Positions 35,647-45,444 are shown, counted from the first letter of the stretch. The stretch is 46,785 bases of DNA from Methylococcaceae bacterium (GCA_030627205.1 DAOUSN010000018.1:1-46785), one strand, 5' to 3'. Made by a program: numbers and translations. The notes: generated by a model from the letters alone, not told the origin.

Positions 35647-35739
35647 TTTATACCTACAGTTTTTAAAAAATTTATTGATACTAATTAACCTCATATAACC
35701 AGTTAATACGATTCTTTGTCATTTGCTGACAATATTACC

Positions 35740-35753
35740 CAGGTTATAACCTG
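35740..35753. promoter_or_regulatory. Perfect 14-bp palindrome upstream of the bactofilin gene
   Basis: CAGGTTATAACCTG is self-complementary over its whole length. It lies 2 bp past the argH stop, in the 108-bp region that would carry the bactofilin promoter. A dimeric regulator site is possible; no regulator gene is near. Confidence 0.35.
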
Positions 35754-35754
35754 T

Positions 35755-37140
35755 TTATAATTTTTCTCGTGCAACTTTTATTGCAGATCTTACGGTATCA
35801 GGTGCTGTTCCTCCTAAATGTTTCCTAGATGCCACTGACCCTTCAAGTTTTAAAATATCAAAAACATCGTCACTAATGTCAGCAGAAAAGCTTTGCAATT
35901 CAGTTAATGATAGCTCAGATAAATCACGCTTGGTTTCTAAACCTAAACATACCGCCAAGCCAACAACTTCATGAGCATCTCGAAAAGCGATGCCTTTACG
36001 TACCAAATAATCAGCTAAATCGGTTGCGGTTGCAAAACCTTGTTTAGCGGCTTTATACATATTATCTTTTTTAGCTTTAATATGTGGCATCATATCGGCA
36101 AAAGCACGTAAACAATTAACCACGGTATCAACGGTATCAAATAACGGTTCTTTATCTTCTTGGTTATCTTTATTATAAGCTAATGGCTGACTTTTCATTA
36201 ACATTAATAAGGACATTAAATTTCCAGTCACTCGTCCTGATTTTCCACGGACTAATTCAGGAACATCAGGGTTTTTCTTTTGAGGCATAATAGACGAACC
36301 CGTACAAAAAGCATCAGGCATGTCAATAAAATCAAATTGCGCGCTTGTCCATAAAATTAATTCTTCTGAGAACCGTGATAAATGTAACATAATTAAACTA
36401 GCGGCTGCGGTAAATTCAATCGCAAAGTCACGATCACTAACTGAGTCTAAAGAATTATTAGAAGGACGGCTAAAGCCTAATAACTCAGCGGTCATTTGAC
36501 GATTAATCGGATAAGATGTTCCCGCCAAAGCCGCCGCCCCTAAAGGCATAACATTAATCCGTTTTAAACAATCACTAAGACGCTCTTTATCACGGGATAA
36601 CATTTCAAACCACGCCATCAGATGATGACCAAAAGTAATAGGTTGGGCTACTTGTAAATGGGTAAACCCTGGCATAATAGTCGCGGCTTCTTTTTCAGCT
36701 AAATTTAATAATGCAGTTTGTAAGCGTTTTAATTGCTGATTAATAACACCGATTTCTTGGCGTAAATATAAACGAATATCGGTTGCAACTTGGTCATTAC
36801 GAGAACGACCTGTATGTAATTTCTTTCCTGCAACTCCAATTAAATCCGTTAATCGTGCTTCAATATTCATGTGAACATCTTCTTGTTTAACCGACCAATT
36901 AAATTCCCCTGCTTTAATTTCAAGCTGAATTTTACTCAAACCATTAACAATATCGTTATATTCATTTTTAGTTAAAATATCAATGCTAGTTAACATTTTT
37001 GCATGAGCTAACGAGCCTTGAATATCTTGAAAAGCCAAACGTTGGTCAAAATCGACAGAGGCAGTAAAAAATTCAACAAAAGCATCAGTAGCCTGTGCAA
37101 AACGCGCACTAGAAAGTTTATTGGTATTAACTGTGGTCAT
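35755..37140 (-). CDS. argH: ArgH, argininosuccinate lyase
   Basis: A 461-residue tetrameric lyase splitting argininosuccinate into arginine and fumarate, the last step of arginine synthesis. Signatures: [20 protein letters not shown] near residue 108, [18 protein letters not shown] near 160, and the flexible loop [20 protein letters not shown] near 281 with the catalytic Ser. Full length. argG is not in view. It starts with ATG at 37140. Confidence 0.97.
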   Translation of the reverse strand: MTTVNTNKLSSARFAQATDAFVEFFTASVDFDQRLAFQDIQGSLAHAKMLTSIDILTKNEYNDIVNGLSKIQLEIKAGEFNWSVKQEDVHMNIEARLTDLIGVAGKKLHTGRSRNDQVATDIRLYLRQEIGVINQQLKRLQTALLNLAEKEAATIMPGFTHLQVAQPITFGHHLMAWFEMLSRDKERLSDCLKRINVMPLGAAALAGTSYPINRQMTAELLGFSRPSNNSLDSVSDRDFAIEFTAAASLIMLHLSRFSEELILWTSAQFDFIDMPDAFCTGSSIMPQKKNPDVPELVRGKSGRVTGNLMSLLMLMKSQPLAYNKDNQEDKEPLFDTVDTVVNCLRAFADMMPHIKAKKDNMYKAAKQGFATATDLADYLVRKGIAFRDAHEVVGLAVCLGLETKRDLSELSLTELQSFSADISDDVFDILKLEGSVASRKHLGGTAPDTVRSAIKVAREKL

Positions 37141-37515
37141 TATTTTAGGAGATGGAGGTGCTAAAATAGATAATTATACGCTTAAAAAATTAACCATGAT
37201 AATTTTAACAATAAAAAATAATGTTATGTTTAAGTAAGTATTTTAATAACAGCTTAAATCATCAGGATTTAAAGGATAATAATCCCATAATTTAAAGTAA
37301 CTTACCAATAATAGCTAATGGAAAAGCGTATTTGACGATATATTTTTTTTCGCCACTCAAAAAAAACCACTCCCAAAATAATATGAATTTTAACATCATC
37401 ACTTTTACGACTTTCCTTAAATATTAAAATAATTATATGCTATGATTTATATTATAAAATCACGTTTAAAAAGTCACTCTATCTATATCTAAATAATAAC
37501 CATAGAAAAATAATC
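37141..37515. other. Intergenic region between argH and the decarboxylase gene (375 bp)
   Basis: Very AT-rich space between divergent genes with homopolymer runs (eight T near 37345, eight A near 37365). It must contain promoters for argH and for the decarboxylase gene; a TATGAT near 37441-37446 could be a -10 site, but no well-spaced -35 is visible. I see no ORF, RNA gene or repeat in it. Confidence 0.4.
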
Positions 37516-38946
37516 ATGACAGAAGACTTTAGAAAAAATGCCCATATTTTTGTTGATTGGATGGCAGATTACTTAGAAAACATAAATGACTTACCTGTAA
37601 AATCTCAAGTTAATGTAGGTCAGATATTGAATCAAATTGAAACCTCACCACCACAAACACCGACCTCAATAGAGGTAATATTTGCCGATTTTAAGCATAT
37701 TATTATGCCTGGTATCACCCATTGGCAACACCCTAAATTTTTTGCTTATTTTCCATCAAATAGCAGTACTCCTTCGCTTTTAGCCGAAATGCTAACAGCT
37801 ACATTAGGCGCGCAATGTATGAGTTGGCAAACATCTCCAGCGGCGGCTGAACTGGAAGAGAGAGTGATGCAATGGCTAGCAAAAATGGTTGGATTGCCCG
37901 CTACATTTAAAGGAGTTATTCAAGGAGGAGCGTCTATTGCAACACTGTGTGCCTTACTGACGGCTAGAGAAAAATATACTGATTTTAATAGCAATCAAAA
38001 GGGTTTATCTCAAAATAACAATCCTCTAATAGTCTATTGCTCTACTCAAACCCATTCATCAGCATTAAAAGCGGTGAGAATCGCAGGAATTGGCGATGCT
38101 AATCTTAGATTTATTCAGACGGATGAAAATTATCAACTGGATGTAAATAAATTACAATTACAAATTCAAGTGGATATTGAAGCAGGATTACAACCATTAT
38201 GTATCATTGCTGTATTAGGAAGCACTAGCTCAGGAGCAGTAGACCCATTATGGGAGATTACTAAACTCACCAGAAAATACGGGATTTGGTTACATGTTGA
38301 TGCTGCTTATGCTGGTACGGCTCTTTTTTTAGCTGAATATAAACATCTTCTCAAAGGTATTGAATACGTTGATAGCTTTGTATTTAATCCACACAAATGG
38401 ATGTTTACTAACTTTGATTGTTCAGCTTTTTTTGTTAAAGACATTAACGCATTAACCAAAACTTTTTCTGTTCTTCCTGAATATTTACGCACCAAAGAAG
38501 ATGATAAAGTTAATAACTACCGTGACTGGGGAATTGATTTAGGACGACGTTTTCGTGCATTAAAGCTATGGTTTGTAATTCGTTATTATGGCGTTGAACA
38601 ATTAAAAACCATGATTCGTCATCACATTGAGTTAGCTAATAATTTAGCGTTAAAAATAAAAGATCATAAACATTTTGAAATTTTAGAGCCGATTTCATTT
38701 AATATTATTTGTTTTCGTTATATTAATGCAAATATTACTGATCTTAAACTACTTAATCAATGCAATAAGCAATTACTTGAAAATATCAATAAATCAGGTG
38801 AGTTATATTTAACACATACCGAATTGAGCAATAAAATATATCTACGCTTGGTGATTGCACAAACCCATGTAGAGGCTCATCATGTCGATGCTGCTTGGAT
38901 AGCGATTCAGAAAGAAGTAGCATCAAAAAACTACAATAACTACTAA
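37516..38946 (+). CDS. Aromatic-L-amino-acid decarboxylase family enzyme (PLP group II)
   Basis: A 476-residue PLP enzyme of the glutamate/DOPA/tryptophan/histidine decarboxylase group, nearest in pattern to aromatic amino-acid decarboxylases. Signatures: MADYLENINDLPV and HPKFFAYFPSNSSTPSLLAEM at the N-terminus, HSSALKAVRIAGIG, VDAAYAGTALFL, and the PLP lysine K294 in FNPHKWMFTNFDCSAFFV. Y323 in PEYLRTK corresponds to the loop tyrosine that separates decarboxylases from phenylacetaldehyde-forming relatives (Phe there), so decarboxylation is expected. The substrate could be tryptophan, tyrosine, phenylalanine or DOPA. No amine oxidase is adjacent; an MBOAT gene follows 60 bp later on the same strand. 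Confidence 0.88.
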   Translation: MTEDFRKNAHIFVDWMADYLENINDLPVKSQVNVGQILNQIETSPPQTPTSIEVIFADFKHIIMPGITHWQHPKFFAYFPSNSSTPSLLAEMLTATLGAQCMSWQTSPAAAELEERVMQWLAKMVGLPATFKGVIQGGASIATLCALLTAREKYTDFNSNQKGLSQNNNPLIVYCSTQTHSSALKAVRIAGIGDANLRFIQTDENYQLDVNKLQLQIQVDIEAGLQPLCIIAVLGSTSSGAVDPLWEITKLTRKYGIWLHVDAAYAGTALFLAEYKHLLKGIEYVDSFVFNPHKWMFTNFDCSAFFVKDINALTKTFSVLPEYLRTKEDDKVNNYRDWGIDLGRRFRALKLWFVIRYYGVEQLKTMIRHHIELANNLALKIKDHKHFEILEPISFNIICFRYINANITDLKLLNQCNKQLLENINKSGELYLTHTELSNKIYLRLVIAQTHVEAHHVDAAWIAIQKEVASKNYNNY

Positions 38947-39006
38947 TATAGGTATCAAAATAGCTAACATTTTTTTAGATAACTTGTGTAATTTAATGGT
39001 CATTAA

Positions 39007-40476
39007 ATGATTTTTAACAGCTCTGAATTTTTATTTATATTTTTACCACTTTCTTTTTTTATCTATTTTTACTTTCTTAATAAAAGATTTATCATTGCCG
39101 CAAAAGCTTTTTTAGTTTTTTCTTCTTTATTTTTTTATAGTTGGTGGGAAATTAATTATTTACCACTAATTTTATCATCAATGCTTTTTAATTATGTGAT
39201 TGGTAGTTCTTTAAATGAAAAAATAAAACAAATTCAACTTCCCAAAAAATCCTTATTAATTATTGGAATCATTGCTAACCTTAGTTTATTAGGGTATTTT
39301 AAATATTATGATTTTTTAATACAAAACTTTAATAGCTCCTTTGATGGTTCAGTACCCTTATTAAATTTATTATTACCTCTAGCTATTTCATTTTTTACCT
39401 TTCAACAAATTGCTTATTTAGTTGATTCTTATCGTGGTGAAACCTCTGAGTATGATTTTTTAAATTATGCTCTCTTTGTTACTTTTTTTCCTCAACTTAT
39501 TGCAGGACCTATTGTTCATCATGCTGAGATGATGCCACAATTTGCCTCAAAATGGAATTTAGTTAAAAACTATAAAAATATTGCGACAGGGTTATTTATT
39601 TTTTCCATCGGTTTATTTAAAAAAGTAATCATTGCTGATACCTTTGCCGATTGGGCAACACTAGGCTTTGACGATGCACCAACACTTAATTTTTTTGAAG
39701 CTTGGGCAACTTCACTTTCTTATAGCTTTCAATTATATTTTGATTTCAGTGGTTATACCGATATGGCAATTGGAGCAGCGTTATTATTTAATATTAAATT
39801 ACCAATTAACTTTAATTCACCTTATAAAGCCTTAGATATTCAAGATTTTTGGCGGCGATGGCATATTACCTTATCACGGTTTTTACGTGATTATATCTAT
39901 ATTCCATTAGGAGGAAACCGTAAAGGAGCATTTAGAACCTATACTAATGTTTTAATAACTTTTATTCTTGGTGGAATTTGGCATGGTGCAGGTTGGACAT
40001 TTATTTTTTGGGGATTTTTACATGGGTTTGCATTAATCATTCATAGACTATGGTCTAATTTTGATTATAAATTACCCAAGATTATTGCATGGATTATTAC
40101 TTTTAATTTTATTAACCTATCATGGGTTTTTTTTAGAGCAAAAGAATGGAGTGATGCGAATAAAGTTATTGAAGGAATGTTTGGAATTTCTGGAATTGTA
40201 ATTACTGATAGACGGGAAAAACTCTTATCTTTTTTATCAAGTTTTGAAAATGTTTCTTTTGGTAAAGTGACTGAACACATAGGTGATGGTACAAATGTCA
40301 TGTACGCGATTTTAATTGGTTTTATTCTTTGTCTTTATTGTAATAATAGCTATGAAATAACTGCTAAAAAAGAGTTTAAAAGTTACCAAGCTATTTTTAT
40401 TGCGACAACGATTTTAATTTCTTATTTAATGTCAATTGAAACTGAAGATTCCCCTTTCTTATATTTTAATTTCTAG
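39007..40476 (+). CDS. MBOAT family O-acyltransferase (AlgI-like)
   Basis: A 489-residue polytopic membrane protein with about ten to twelve helices. AlgI-type signatures: FFPQLIAGPIVHH near residue 160, FDFSGYTDMAIGAALLF near 248, DFWRRWHITLSRFLRDYIYI near 280, and the catalytic His H326 in LGGIWHGAGWTF. Such proteins move an acyl group, often acetyl, across the membrane to an SGNH-type periplasmic partner that acylates exopolysaccharide. The next gene encodes such a partner 8 bp away. No alginate synthesis genes are present, so the polymer is unknown. Confidence 0.92.
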   Translation: MIFNSSEFLFIFLPLSFFIYFYFLNKRFIIAAKAFLVFSSLFFYSWWEINYLPLILSSMLFNYVIGSSLNEKIKQIQLPKKSLLIIGIIANLSLLGYFKYYDFLIQNFNSSFDGSVPLLNLLLPLAISFFTFQQIAYLVDSYRGETSEYDFLNYALFVTFFPQLIAGPIVHHAEMMPQFASKWNLVKNYKNIATGLFIFSIGLFKKVIIADTFADWATLGFDDAPTLNFFEAWATSLSYSFQLYFDFSGYTDMAIGAALLFNIKLPINFNSPYKALDIQDFWRRWHITLSRFLRDYIYIPLGGNRKGAFRTYTNVLITFILGGIWHGAGWTFIFWGFLHGFALIIHRLWSNFDYKLPKIIAWIITFNFINLSWVFFRAKEWSDANKVIEGMFGISGIVITDRREKLLSFLSSFENVSFGKVTEHIGDGTNVMYAILIGFILCLYCNNSYEITAKKEFKSYQAIFIATTILISYLMSIETEDSPFLYFNF

Positions 40477-40484
40477 GATTATTT

Positions 40485-41513
40485 GTGTCTCAAGTAAAAA
40501 AATCAAAATCTTTTTTATTAATGATAGGGGGTTCATTAATAAGCCTGATAATTATATATACCCTTAGTTATTACTTATTAGCAACTAGAGAAATTTTAGT
40601 TAGCCATTCTTATAAACAATTCTTACTGCAACATACTCAAGGTCAACGGCTTATTATTGATAGTGGTTCAAACTCATTTTTTGGTATTGATAGTAATTTA
40701 TTAGAGAAAGAATTAAATATTCTAACTATAAATTTAGCGGACAACGCAGGTTACCCTTTAAAAAACAAGCTTTTAAGAATAGAAAAATATTCACATCAAG
40801 GTGATATAATTATGTTACCACTTGAATGGCAATTTTATAGCTATGATAAAATCCCAGATGTTTTTCTAAATAATTTATTAGGAAATTTAAATTATTATCA
40901 CCAAAAATCTCCGCTTCAAGATATAAAACAGGTCTGGAGTACTCCCTTTTCAATTTTTATAACTGATCTTAATCATTATCGAAAATCAATTAAAAATAAT
41001 TCATCTAATTTAAATGAATATCATATAAAATTTAATAATAAAGAACGTGGTGATTTTATACAAGAAAATTTTGTATTGGAATTTGAAAAAGCAAGTAAAG
41101 TTACACCATGTGATGAATATGTTTTAGGAAATGCATTAAAAAATAATTTTACCTTGTCAATTATTTTTAAGGAAAACATTAAACTTATTCAACAACTACA
41201 AAAAAAAGGACTCCATATTTTCTTTACTTGGCCTGTAGTAGTCGGTGATAATTGTTATAGTGACAAACGAGTAGCCGAATTAAAAAGATTTGTTAATTTA
41301 ATTAAAAAAACTATGAAAGATAATGGTTTAATTATTGTCGGTGATCCTTATGAAAATAAGTTTTCACAGAAATTTATGCTCAATAGTTATTACCATATTA
41401 ATGCTAAAGCTCGTACTATTCATACAAAAAAATTAATTAAACATATAAAAAAATCTGTAATTCATTCATGGTTTAACCAAAATGAAAGCTCCTCTTATTT
41501 ATTAAATATTTAA
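40485..41513 (+). CDS. SGNH-like partner of the MBOAT acyltransferase
   Basis: A 342-residue protein starting GTG at 40485 (AGGA seven bases upstream), 8 bp after the MBOAT gene. One N-terminal helix (about 11-32), then a periplasmic domain. Block I of SGNH/GDSL-type proteins appears as DSGSNSFFGID (residues 59-69), and the C-terminal block as NSYYHINAKARTIHTKKL, where the His-Asn pattern matches the usual YHLNAEGR. It would take the acyl group exported by the MBOAT protein. I know no close named relative; the catalytic Ser and His assignments are inference. Confidence 0.7.
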   Translation: MSQVKKSKSFLLMIGGSLISLIIIYTLSYYLLATREILVSHSYKQFLLQHTQGQRLIIDSGSNSFFGIDSNLLEKELNILTINLADNAGYPLKNKLLRIEKYSHQGDIIMLPLEWQFYSYDKIPDVFLNNLLGNLNYYHQKSPLQDIKQVWSTPFSIFITDLNHYRKSIKNNSSNLNEYHIKFNNKERGDFIQENFVLEFEKASKVTPCDEYVLGNALKNNFTLSIIFKENIKLIQQLQKKGLHIFFTWPVVVGDNCYSDKRVAELKRFVNLIKKTMKDNGLIIVGDPYENKFSQKFMLNSYYHINAKARTIHTKKLIKHIKKSVIHSWFNQNESSSYLLNI

Positions 41514-41548
41514 TAATTTCTAGATACAAGCGATAGCCGAATTTAATG

Positions 41549-42358
41549 TTAAAATTTAGTGATACCCTCGTTCTGTTTAGCTTGATCCCAATAGCAATCT
41601 AATTCATCCAATTTACAATCACGTAATGTTCGCCCTGATTGTTTTACTTGCTGTTCTATATACTTAAAACGCCGGCTAAATTTTTGATTACTTTCTTTTA
41701 ATGCTACTTCAGGGTTGACCTTTAAATGCCGAGCAAGATTAACCGCAACTAATAATAAATCCCCGACTTCTTCTTGAATATGGGCTTGATTACCGCTATG
41801 CCATGCTTCTTTAATTTCATTCAGCTCTTCTAAAACTTTATCAAAAACAGGTTCTGTTTGTTGCCAATCAAAACCATGATGCGCGGCTCTATCTTGTAAT
41901 TTTTCACACTTAATTAAGGCAGGAAGATTATTAGCAATGCCATCTAAAACACTTGTCGTACTAGTTACAGCGTGTTTTTTTGCTCTTTCAAGTTCCTTAG
42001 AATTTTCCCAAGCTTGTTTACGCTCCTCATCATTTTTAAATATTGCATCCGCAAAAATATGTGGATGCCGAACAATTAATTTTTCACAAATACTGCCAGC
42101 TACTTGTTCAAAATCAAATAGACCCTTTTCAGTTGCCATTTGCGAATAAAAAACTACTTGTAATAATAAATCACCCAATTCAGAACATAAATCATCCATA
42201 TCATTACGTTCTGCCGCATCGGCAACTTCATAGGCTTCTTCAATCGTGCAAGGAATTAAGCTTATGAAATCTTGCTTTAAATCCCATGCACAACCTGTTT
42301 CCACGTCACGTAACCTAGACATGATTCTTAACAATTTTTCAGTATTTTTTAAACTCAA
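41549..42358 (-). CDS. mazG: MazG, nucleoside triphosphate pyrophosphohydrolase
   Basis: A 269-residue all-alpha NTP pyrophosphohydrolase with two MazG domains, cleaning non-canonical dNTPs or lowering ppGpp. Metal motifs EEAYEVADA and ELGDLLLQVVFY in the first domain (about 35-75) and EELNEIKEAW with EEVGDLLLVAVNLAR in the second (about 175-215), plus CAWDLKQDF. Length is normal (E. coli 263). Its ATG overlaps the adenosine kinase stop as ATGA, showing coupled translation. Confidence 0.95.
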   Translation of the reverse strand: MSLKNTEKLLRIMSRLRDVETGCAWDLKQDFISLIPCTIEEAYEVADAAERNDMDDLCSELGDLLLQVVFYSQMATEKGLFDFEQVAGSICEKLIVRHPHIFADAIFKNDEERKQAWENSKELERAKKHAVTSTTSVLDGIANNLPALIKCEKLQDRAAHHGFDWQQTEPVFDKVLEELNEIKEAWHSGNQAHIQEEVGDLLLVAVNLARHLKVNPEVALKESNQKFSRRFKYIEQQVKQSGRTLRDCKLDELDCYWDQAKQNEGITKF

Positions 42359-43287
42359 AATCGTGAACCAAAATTTTCTTGATAACGGGTTTTAAATGCC
42401 AATAGGGTAACATTATGATTTTGAGTACCATGATGTTCTATTTTTATTGCACCCATTAATGAAGCAATACGTCCTGTTTCTTGCCAATCATAACCATTAG
42501 TAATGCCAAATATAATCCCTGCTCGATAAGCATCACCACATCCTGTTGGATCATTTACAACTTTAGGGCTTGCTACTGGAATTTCTATCATTTCATTTTG
42601 AATATAAATTTGTGAGCCTTCTGCACCACGGGTCACAATTAAAGCTTTAACTTTTTTAGATAATTCTGCTAATGATAACCCTGTTTGTTTTTGCATAAGT
42701 TCAGATTCATAATCATTAAAAATTGCCCACGTTGCCTGCTGCATAAAATTTAGTAATTCTTCACCATTAAACATAGGCATTCCTTGACCTGGATCAAAAA
42801 TAAATTCAATCTCAGCTTCTGCAAATTCTTTCGCATGTTGTATCATCCCCTCTCTACCGTCAGGAGATACAATACCTAAACTAATCCCCGCATCAGTTGG
42901 AACTGAGTTTAAATGCGATAAATTCATTGCTCCAGGGTGAAACGCAGTAATCTGATTATCATCTTCATCAGTAGTAATGTAAGCTTGTCCCGTATAGCTA
43001 TCATCAATTATTTTTAGATATTTTGGCGATAAATCACATAAACACAGCCATTGTGAATAGGGTTCAAAATCATGACCTACGGTCGCCATAATCAAAGCGT
43101 CTTCACCTAATAATTTTAAATTATAAGCAATATTTCCTGCACATCCTCCATATTCTTTGCGTATAGCAGGGACTAAAAAAGAAACATTTAGCATGTGTAC
43201 TTTATCAGGTAGAATATGATTTTTAAATTTATCATGAAACACCATAATAGTGTCATAAGCCATTGAACCACAAATTAATATATTCAT
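42355..43287 (-). CDS. adoK: PfkB-family kinase, probable adenosine kinase
   Basis: A 310-residue ribokinase-fold enzyme. The pattern matches bacterial adenosine kinase of the Mycobacterium type: GSMAYDTIMVFHDKFKNHIL at the N-terminus, SFLVPAIRKEYGGCAGNIAY near residue 57, ITAFHPGAMN near 135, and the ATP/anion-hole motif NDPTGCGDAYRAGI near 250. It would phosphorylate adenosine to AMP. This fits the AhcY enzyme in the window, which makes adenosine. Inosine-guanosine or ribose-type sugars are the alternatives. Overlaps mazG by four bases. Confidence 0.82.
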   Translation of the reverse strand: MNILICGSMAYDTIMVFHDKFKNHILPDKVHMLNVSFLVPAIRKEYGGCAGNIAYNLKLLGEDALIMATVGHDFEPYSQWLCLCDLSPKYLKIIDDSYTGQAYITTDEDDNQITAFHPGAMNLSHLNSVPTDAGISLGIVSPDGREGMIQHAKEFAEAEIEFIFDPGQGMPMFNGEELLNFMQQATWAIFNDYESELMQKQTGLSLAELSKKVKALIVTRGAEGSQIYIQNEMIEIPVASPKVVNDPTGCGDAYRAGIIFGITNGYDWQETGRIASLMGAIKIEHHGTQNHNVTLLAFKTRYQENFGSRF

Positions 43288-43298
43288 TTTATTCCTTG

Positions 43299-43658
43299 TT
43301 AAATTAATATAAATATCCAGGTTATTACTGCCCAGATAATTGATAACATGACTGCTGCTGATCCTATATCTTTTGCTCGTCCAGATAATTCATGATCTTC
43401 AAAACCTATTCTATCAACCACGGCTTCAATAGCTGAATTAAATAATTCAACCACTAAAATTAGCACAATACAGCCGATGAGTAATAGTATTTCAATAATA
43501 TTATTAGCTAGAGACAATGCACAGGGGATTGCAATGATTAATAATAAAATTTCTTGTCTAAATGCAGACTCATGTTTCCATGTTGCTTTAAAACCTGCAA
43601 TAGAAAAATAATAGGCATTAATAATTCTTTTTAAACCTATCGCATTTTTATTTGCCAT
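43299..43658 (-). CDS. dgkA: DgkA, diacylglycerol kinase
   Basis: A 119-residue inner-membrane trimeric kinase turning diacylglycerol into phosphatidate, recycling lipid left by periplasmic glucan or lipid A modification. Three helices follow the amphipathic N-terminus; conserved ESAFRQEILLLIIA, the ELFNSAIEAVVDRIG active-site helix and SGRAKDIGSAAVML are intact. It lies between adoK and gcvH with 11- and 4-bp gaps. Confidence 0.95.
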   Translation of the reverse strand: MANKNAIGLKRIINAYYFSIAGFKATWKHESAFRQEILLLIIAIPCALSLANNIIEILLLIGCIVLILVVELFNSAIEAVVDRIGFEDHELSGRAKDIGSAAVMLSIIWAVITWIFILI

Positions 43659-43662
43659 AAAA

Positions 43663-44052
43663 TTAATCTGCTTCAGTTAATTTTTGATAAGCATCAGCAT
43701 TCATAAGCGCGCTTAATTCTTCAATATTATCTGCTTTAATACTAAATAACCAACTTTCATAAGGGGCATCGTTAATTAACTCAGGTTCATCTGAAAGTTG
43801 ATGATTAACCTCAATAATAATACCAGAAACAGGGGCAAATAAATCCGATGCGGTTTTTACTGATTCTACTACTGCACATTGTTCACCAGCTTTAACGTAT
43901 TTGCCAACTTCTGGAAAATCAATAAAAACCAAATCCCCTAATTGAGATTGTGCAAAATCACTAATGCCTACGCGAATAAGGGTATCATCATCTTCAAGTT
44001 TTGCCCATTCGTGTGAAGTGGCATAGTTTAAGTTATTTGGAAAATCACTCAT
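43663..44052 (-). CDS. gcvH: GcvH, glycine cleavage H protein
   Basis: A 129-residue lipoyl carrier of the glycine cleavage system. Lipoylated lysine K66 lies in [10 protein letters not shown], framed by [20 protein letters not shown] and [12 protein letters not shown]. No gcvP, gcvT or lpd is near. H proteins can also serve as a lipoyl donor or store in pathways outside glycine cleavage, so glycine breakdown cannot be assumed from this gene alone. It follows sufT by 97 bp with a short inverted repeat between. Confidence 0.95.
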   Translation of the reverse strand: MSDFPNNLNYATSHEWAKLEDDDTLIRVGISDFAQSQLGDLVFIDFPEVGKYVKAGEQCAVVESVKTASDLFAPVSGIIIEVNHQLSDEPELINDAPYESWLFSIKADNIEELSALMNADAYQKLTEAD

Positions 44053-44086
44053 TTTTTAGTTCTCAAAAAAGTTCAAAATATTAATT

Positions 44087-44119
44087 TTAAGGTAATTGGC
44101 AATAAATAATATACCTTAA
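44087..44119. repeat. Inverted repeat between sufT and gcvH
   Basis: TTAAGGTA (44087-44094) and TACCTTAA (44112-44119) are exactly complementary with a 17-nt centre. It could end the sufT transcript or act as a site upstream of gcvH. No long T-run is present. Confidence 0.3.
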
Positions 44120-44149
44120 TAATGAACGTAGATGAAATAAATTTAATCC

Positions 44150-44707
44150 CTAAAATAATCCCAGTTGAACTTGAGCTGCTTCTGTCATCATTTCTCGTGA
44201 CCAAGCAGGGTCTAAAACTAATTCAATATTCACTGAAGCAACACCGACTAAAGCCCGAATGGATTTTTCAATATCCCCTTGTAATACAGGTCCCATACCA
44301 CAACCTGGTGCAGTTAATGTCATCATAATATGAACATCATTTAGATTATCTTCATTGGTCGCAGGACTAACATTACAATGATAAATTAACCCTAAATCGA
44401 CAATGTTAACAGGAATTTCAGGGTCATAAACAGTTTTCATTACTTCCCAACAATTTTTTTCAACAGATTTAGCGTCTGTTGCTGATACTAAGGTATGCAG
44501 TTGATGAACATCTTTTCCTAAAGCATCGGCATCAACGCCTGCAATACGTACCATGTGACCATGTTCGGTAATCACCGTGTAATTACTACCTAAGGATTGA
44601 TGAATAGTGACTTCTTTACCTTTACTTAATACACTATGATTACCATCAGGAATCATAACAACATTAACGTCACGGCTTAAAATAATAACTTCTCTTTCTG
44701 TTGACAT
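44150..44707 (-). CDS. sufT: SufT, Fe-S cluster maturation protein (DUF59/MIP18)
   Basis: A 185-residue protein with the N-terminal SufT extension (EVIILSRDVNVVMIPDGNHS) and a C-terminal DUF59 domain with DPEIPVNIVDLGLIY at 95-109 and the conserved Cys C136 in LTAPGCGMGPVL. SufT-type proteins help Fe-S protein maturation, notably for lipoate and aconitase functions under high demand. The place next to gcvH, a lipoyl protein whose modification needs the Fe-S enzyme LipA, is suggestive but the link is inference. 11 bp separate it from yciK. Confidence 0.9.
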   Translation of the reverse strand: MSTEREVIILSRDVNVVMIPDGNHSVLSKGKEVTIHQSLGSNYTVITEHGHMVRIAGVDADALGKDVHQLHTLVSATDAKSVEKNCWEVMKTVYDPEIPVNIVDLGLIYHCNVSPATNEDNLNDVHIMMTLTAPGCGMGPVLQGDIEKSIRALVGVASVNIELVLDPAWSREMMTEAAQVQLGLF

Positions 44708-44718
44708 AGGATTTAATC

Positions 44719-45444
44719 TTAAGAATATGTTTGTGCGTTTAAGATTTGAGCTGTCACCCCAATACTTTTATCGCTAAATAAATAGGTATAGATTTCGTTT
44801 AGAGAATCCATTCTTGGTAATTTGGTTTTATTTTCGGCAGGATAGGATTTTTGTCGTAATGGGGAATCAATAACACCTGGAATTAAGGTATTTACTCTAA
44901 TTTTTCCCGAACTCTCTAGTTCTTTTGCCAAAATTTGAGCTAGGGCTTCTAATGCTACTTTGGAGACCCCATAAGCACCTGCATAGGCATTCATCTTCTG
45001 TGCTGTAGAGTCAGAGGTAAAAACAATTGAGGCATGATTACTTTTTTCTAATACAGGTAATAAAACTCTGGTTAATAAAAAAGCTGCAGTTAAATTAACA
45101 TTTAAAGAGTCGCCCCATTCTTTAGTTCTATGAGTCGCTATTGGTGAAAACGAGCTGAATTCTACCGCAGAATGCAATAGTCCCTGTAATGCGCCATATT
45201 TATTGGCAATAGTTGTTGCTAATTCTTCATACTGAACTTCACTTGCACCTGCTAAGTCAAATGGATATAAAATTGGTTCATTTAAACCTCGAGCAACAAT
45301 AGCATCATAAATTTTTTCTAATTTAGGAATGCTTTTATCCAATAAAATAATATGCCCACCTTGCTTGGCTAATGCTAATGCCGCTATTCCACCTAAACCT
45401 CCGCCCGCACCTGTCACTAAAATGACTTTATCGTTTAATAACAT
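44719..45444 (-). CDS. yciK: YciK-type short-chain dehydrogenase/reductase
   Basis: An SDR enzyme of 241 residues from ATG 45444; an upstream ATG at 45462 would add six residues and overlap mupP more, and neither has a strong ribosome site. Rossmann motif TGAGGGLGGIAA at the start, NVNLTAAFLL near residue 112, and catalytic Tyr and Lys in YAGAYGVSKVALEAL. Substrate unknown. The ubiG-mupP-yciK order is conserved in Pseudomonas and relatives, which supports the YciK name. Confidence 0.88.
   Translation of the reverse strand: MLLNDKVILVTGAGGGLGGIAALALAKQGGHIILLDKSIPKLEKIYDAIVARGLNEPILYPFDLAGASEVQYEELATTIANKYGALQGLLHSAVEFSSFSPIATHRTKEWGDSLNVNLTAAFLLTRVLLPVLEKSNHASIVFTSDSTAQKMNAYAGAYGVSKVALEALAQILAKELESSGKIRVNTLIPGVIDSPLRQKSYPAENKTKLPRMDSLNEIYTYLFSDKSIGVTAQILNAQTYS

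Noticed and set aside
41514-41548. Terminator between the SGNH gene and mazG
   Set aside because: Only short AT-rich complementarity (AATTTAA/TTAAAATT); too weak to call.
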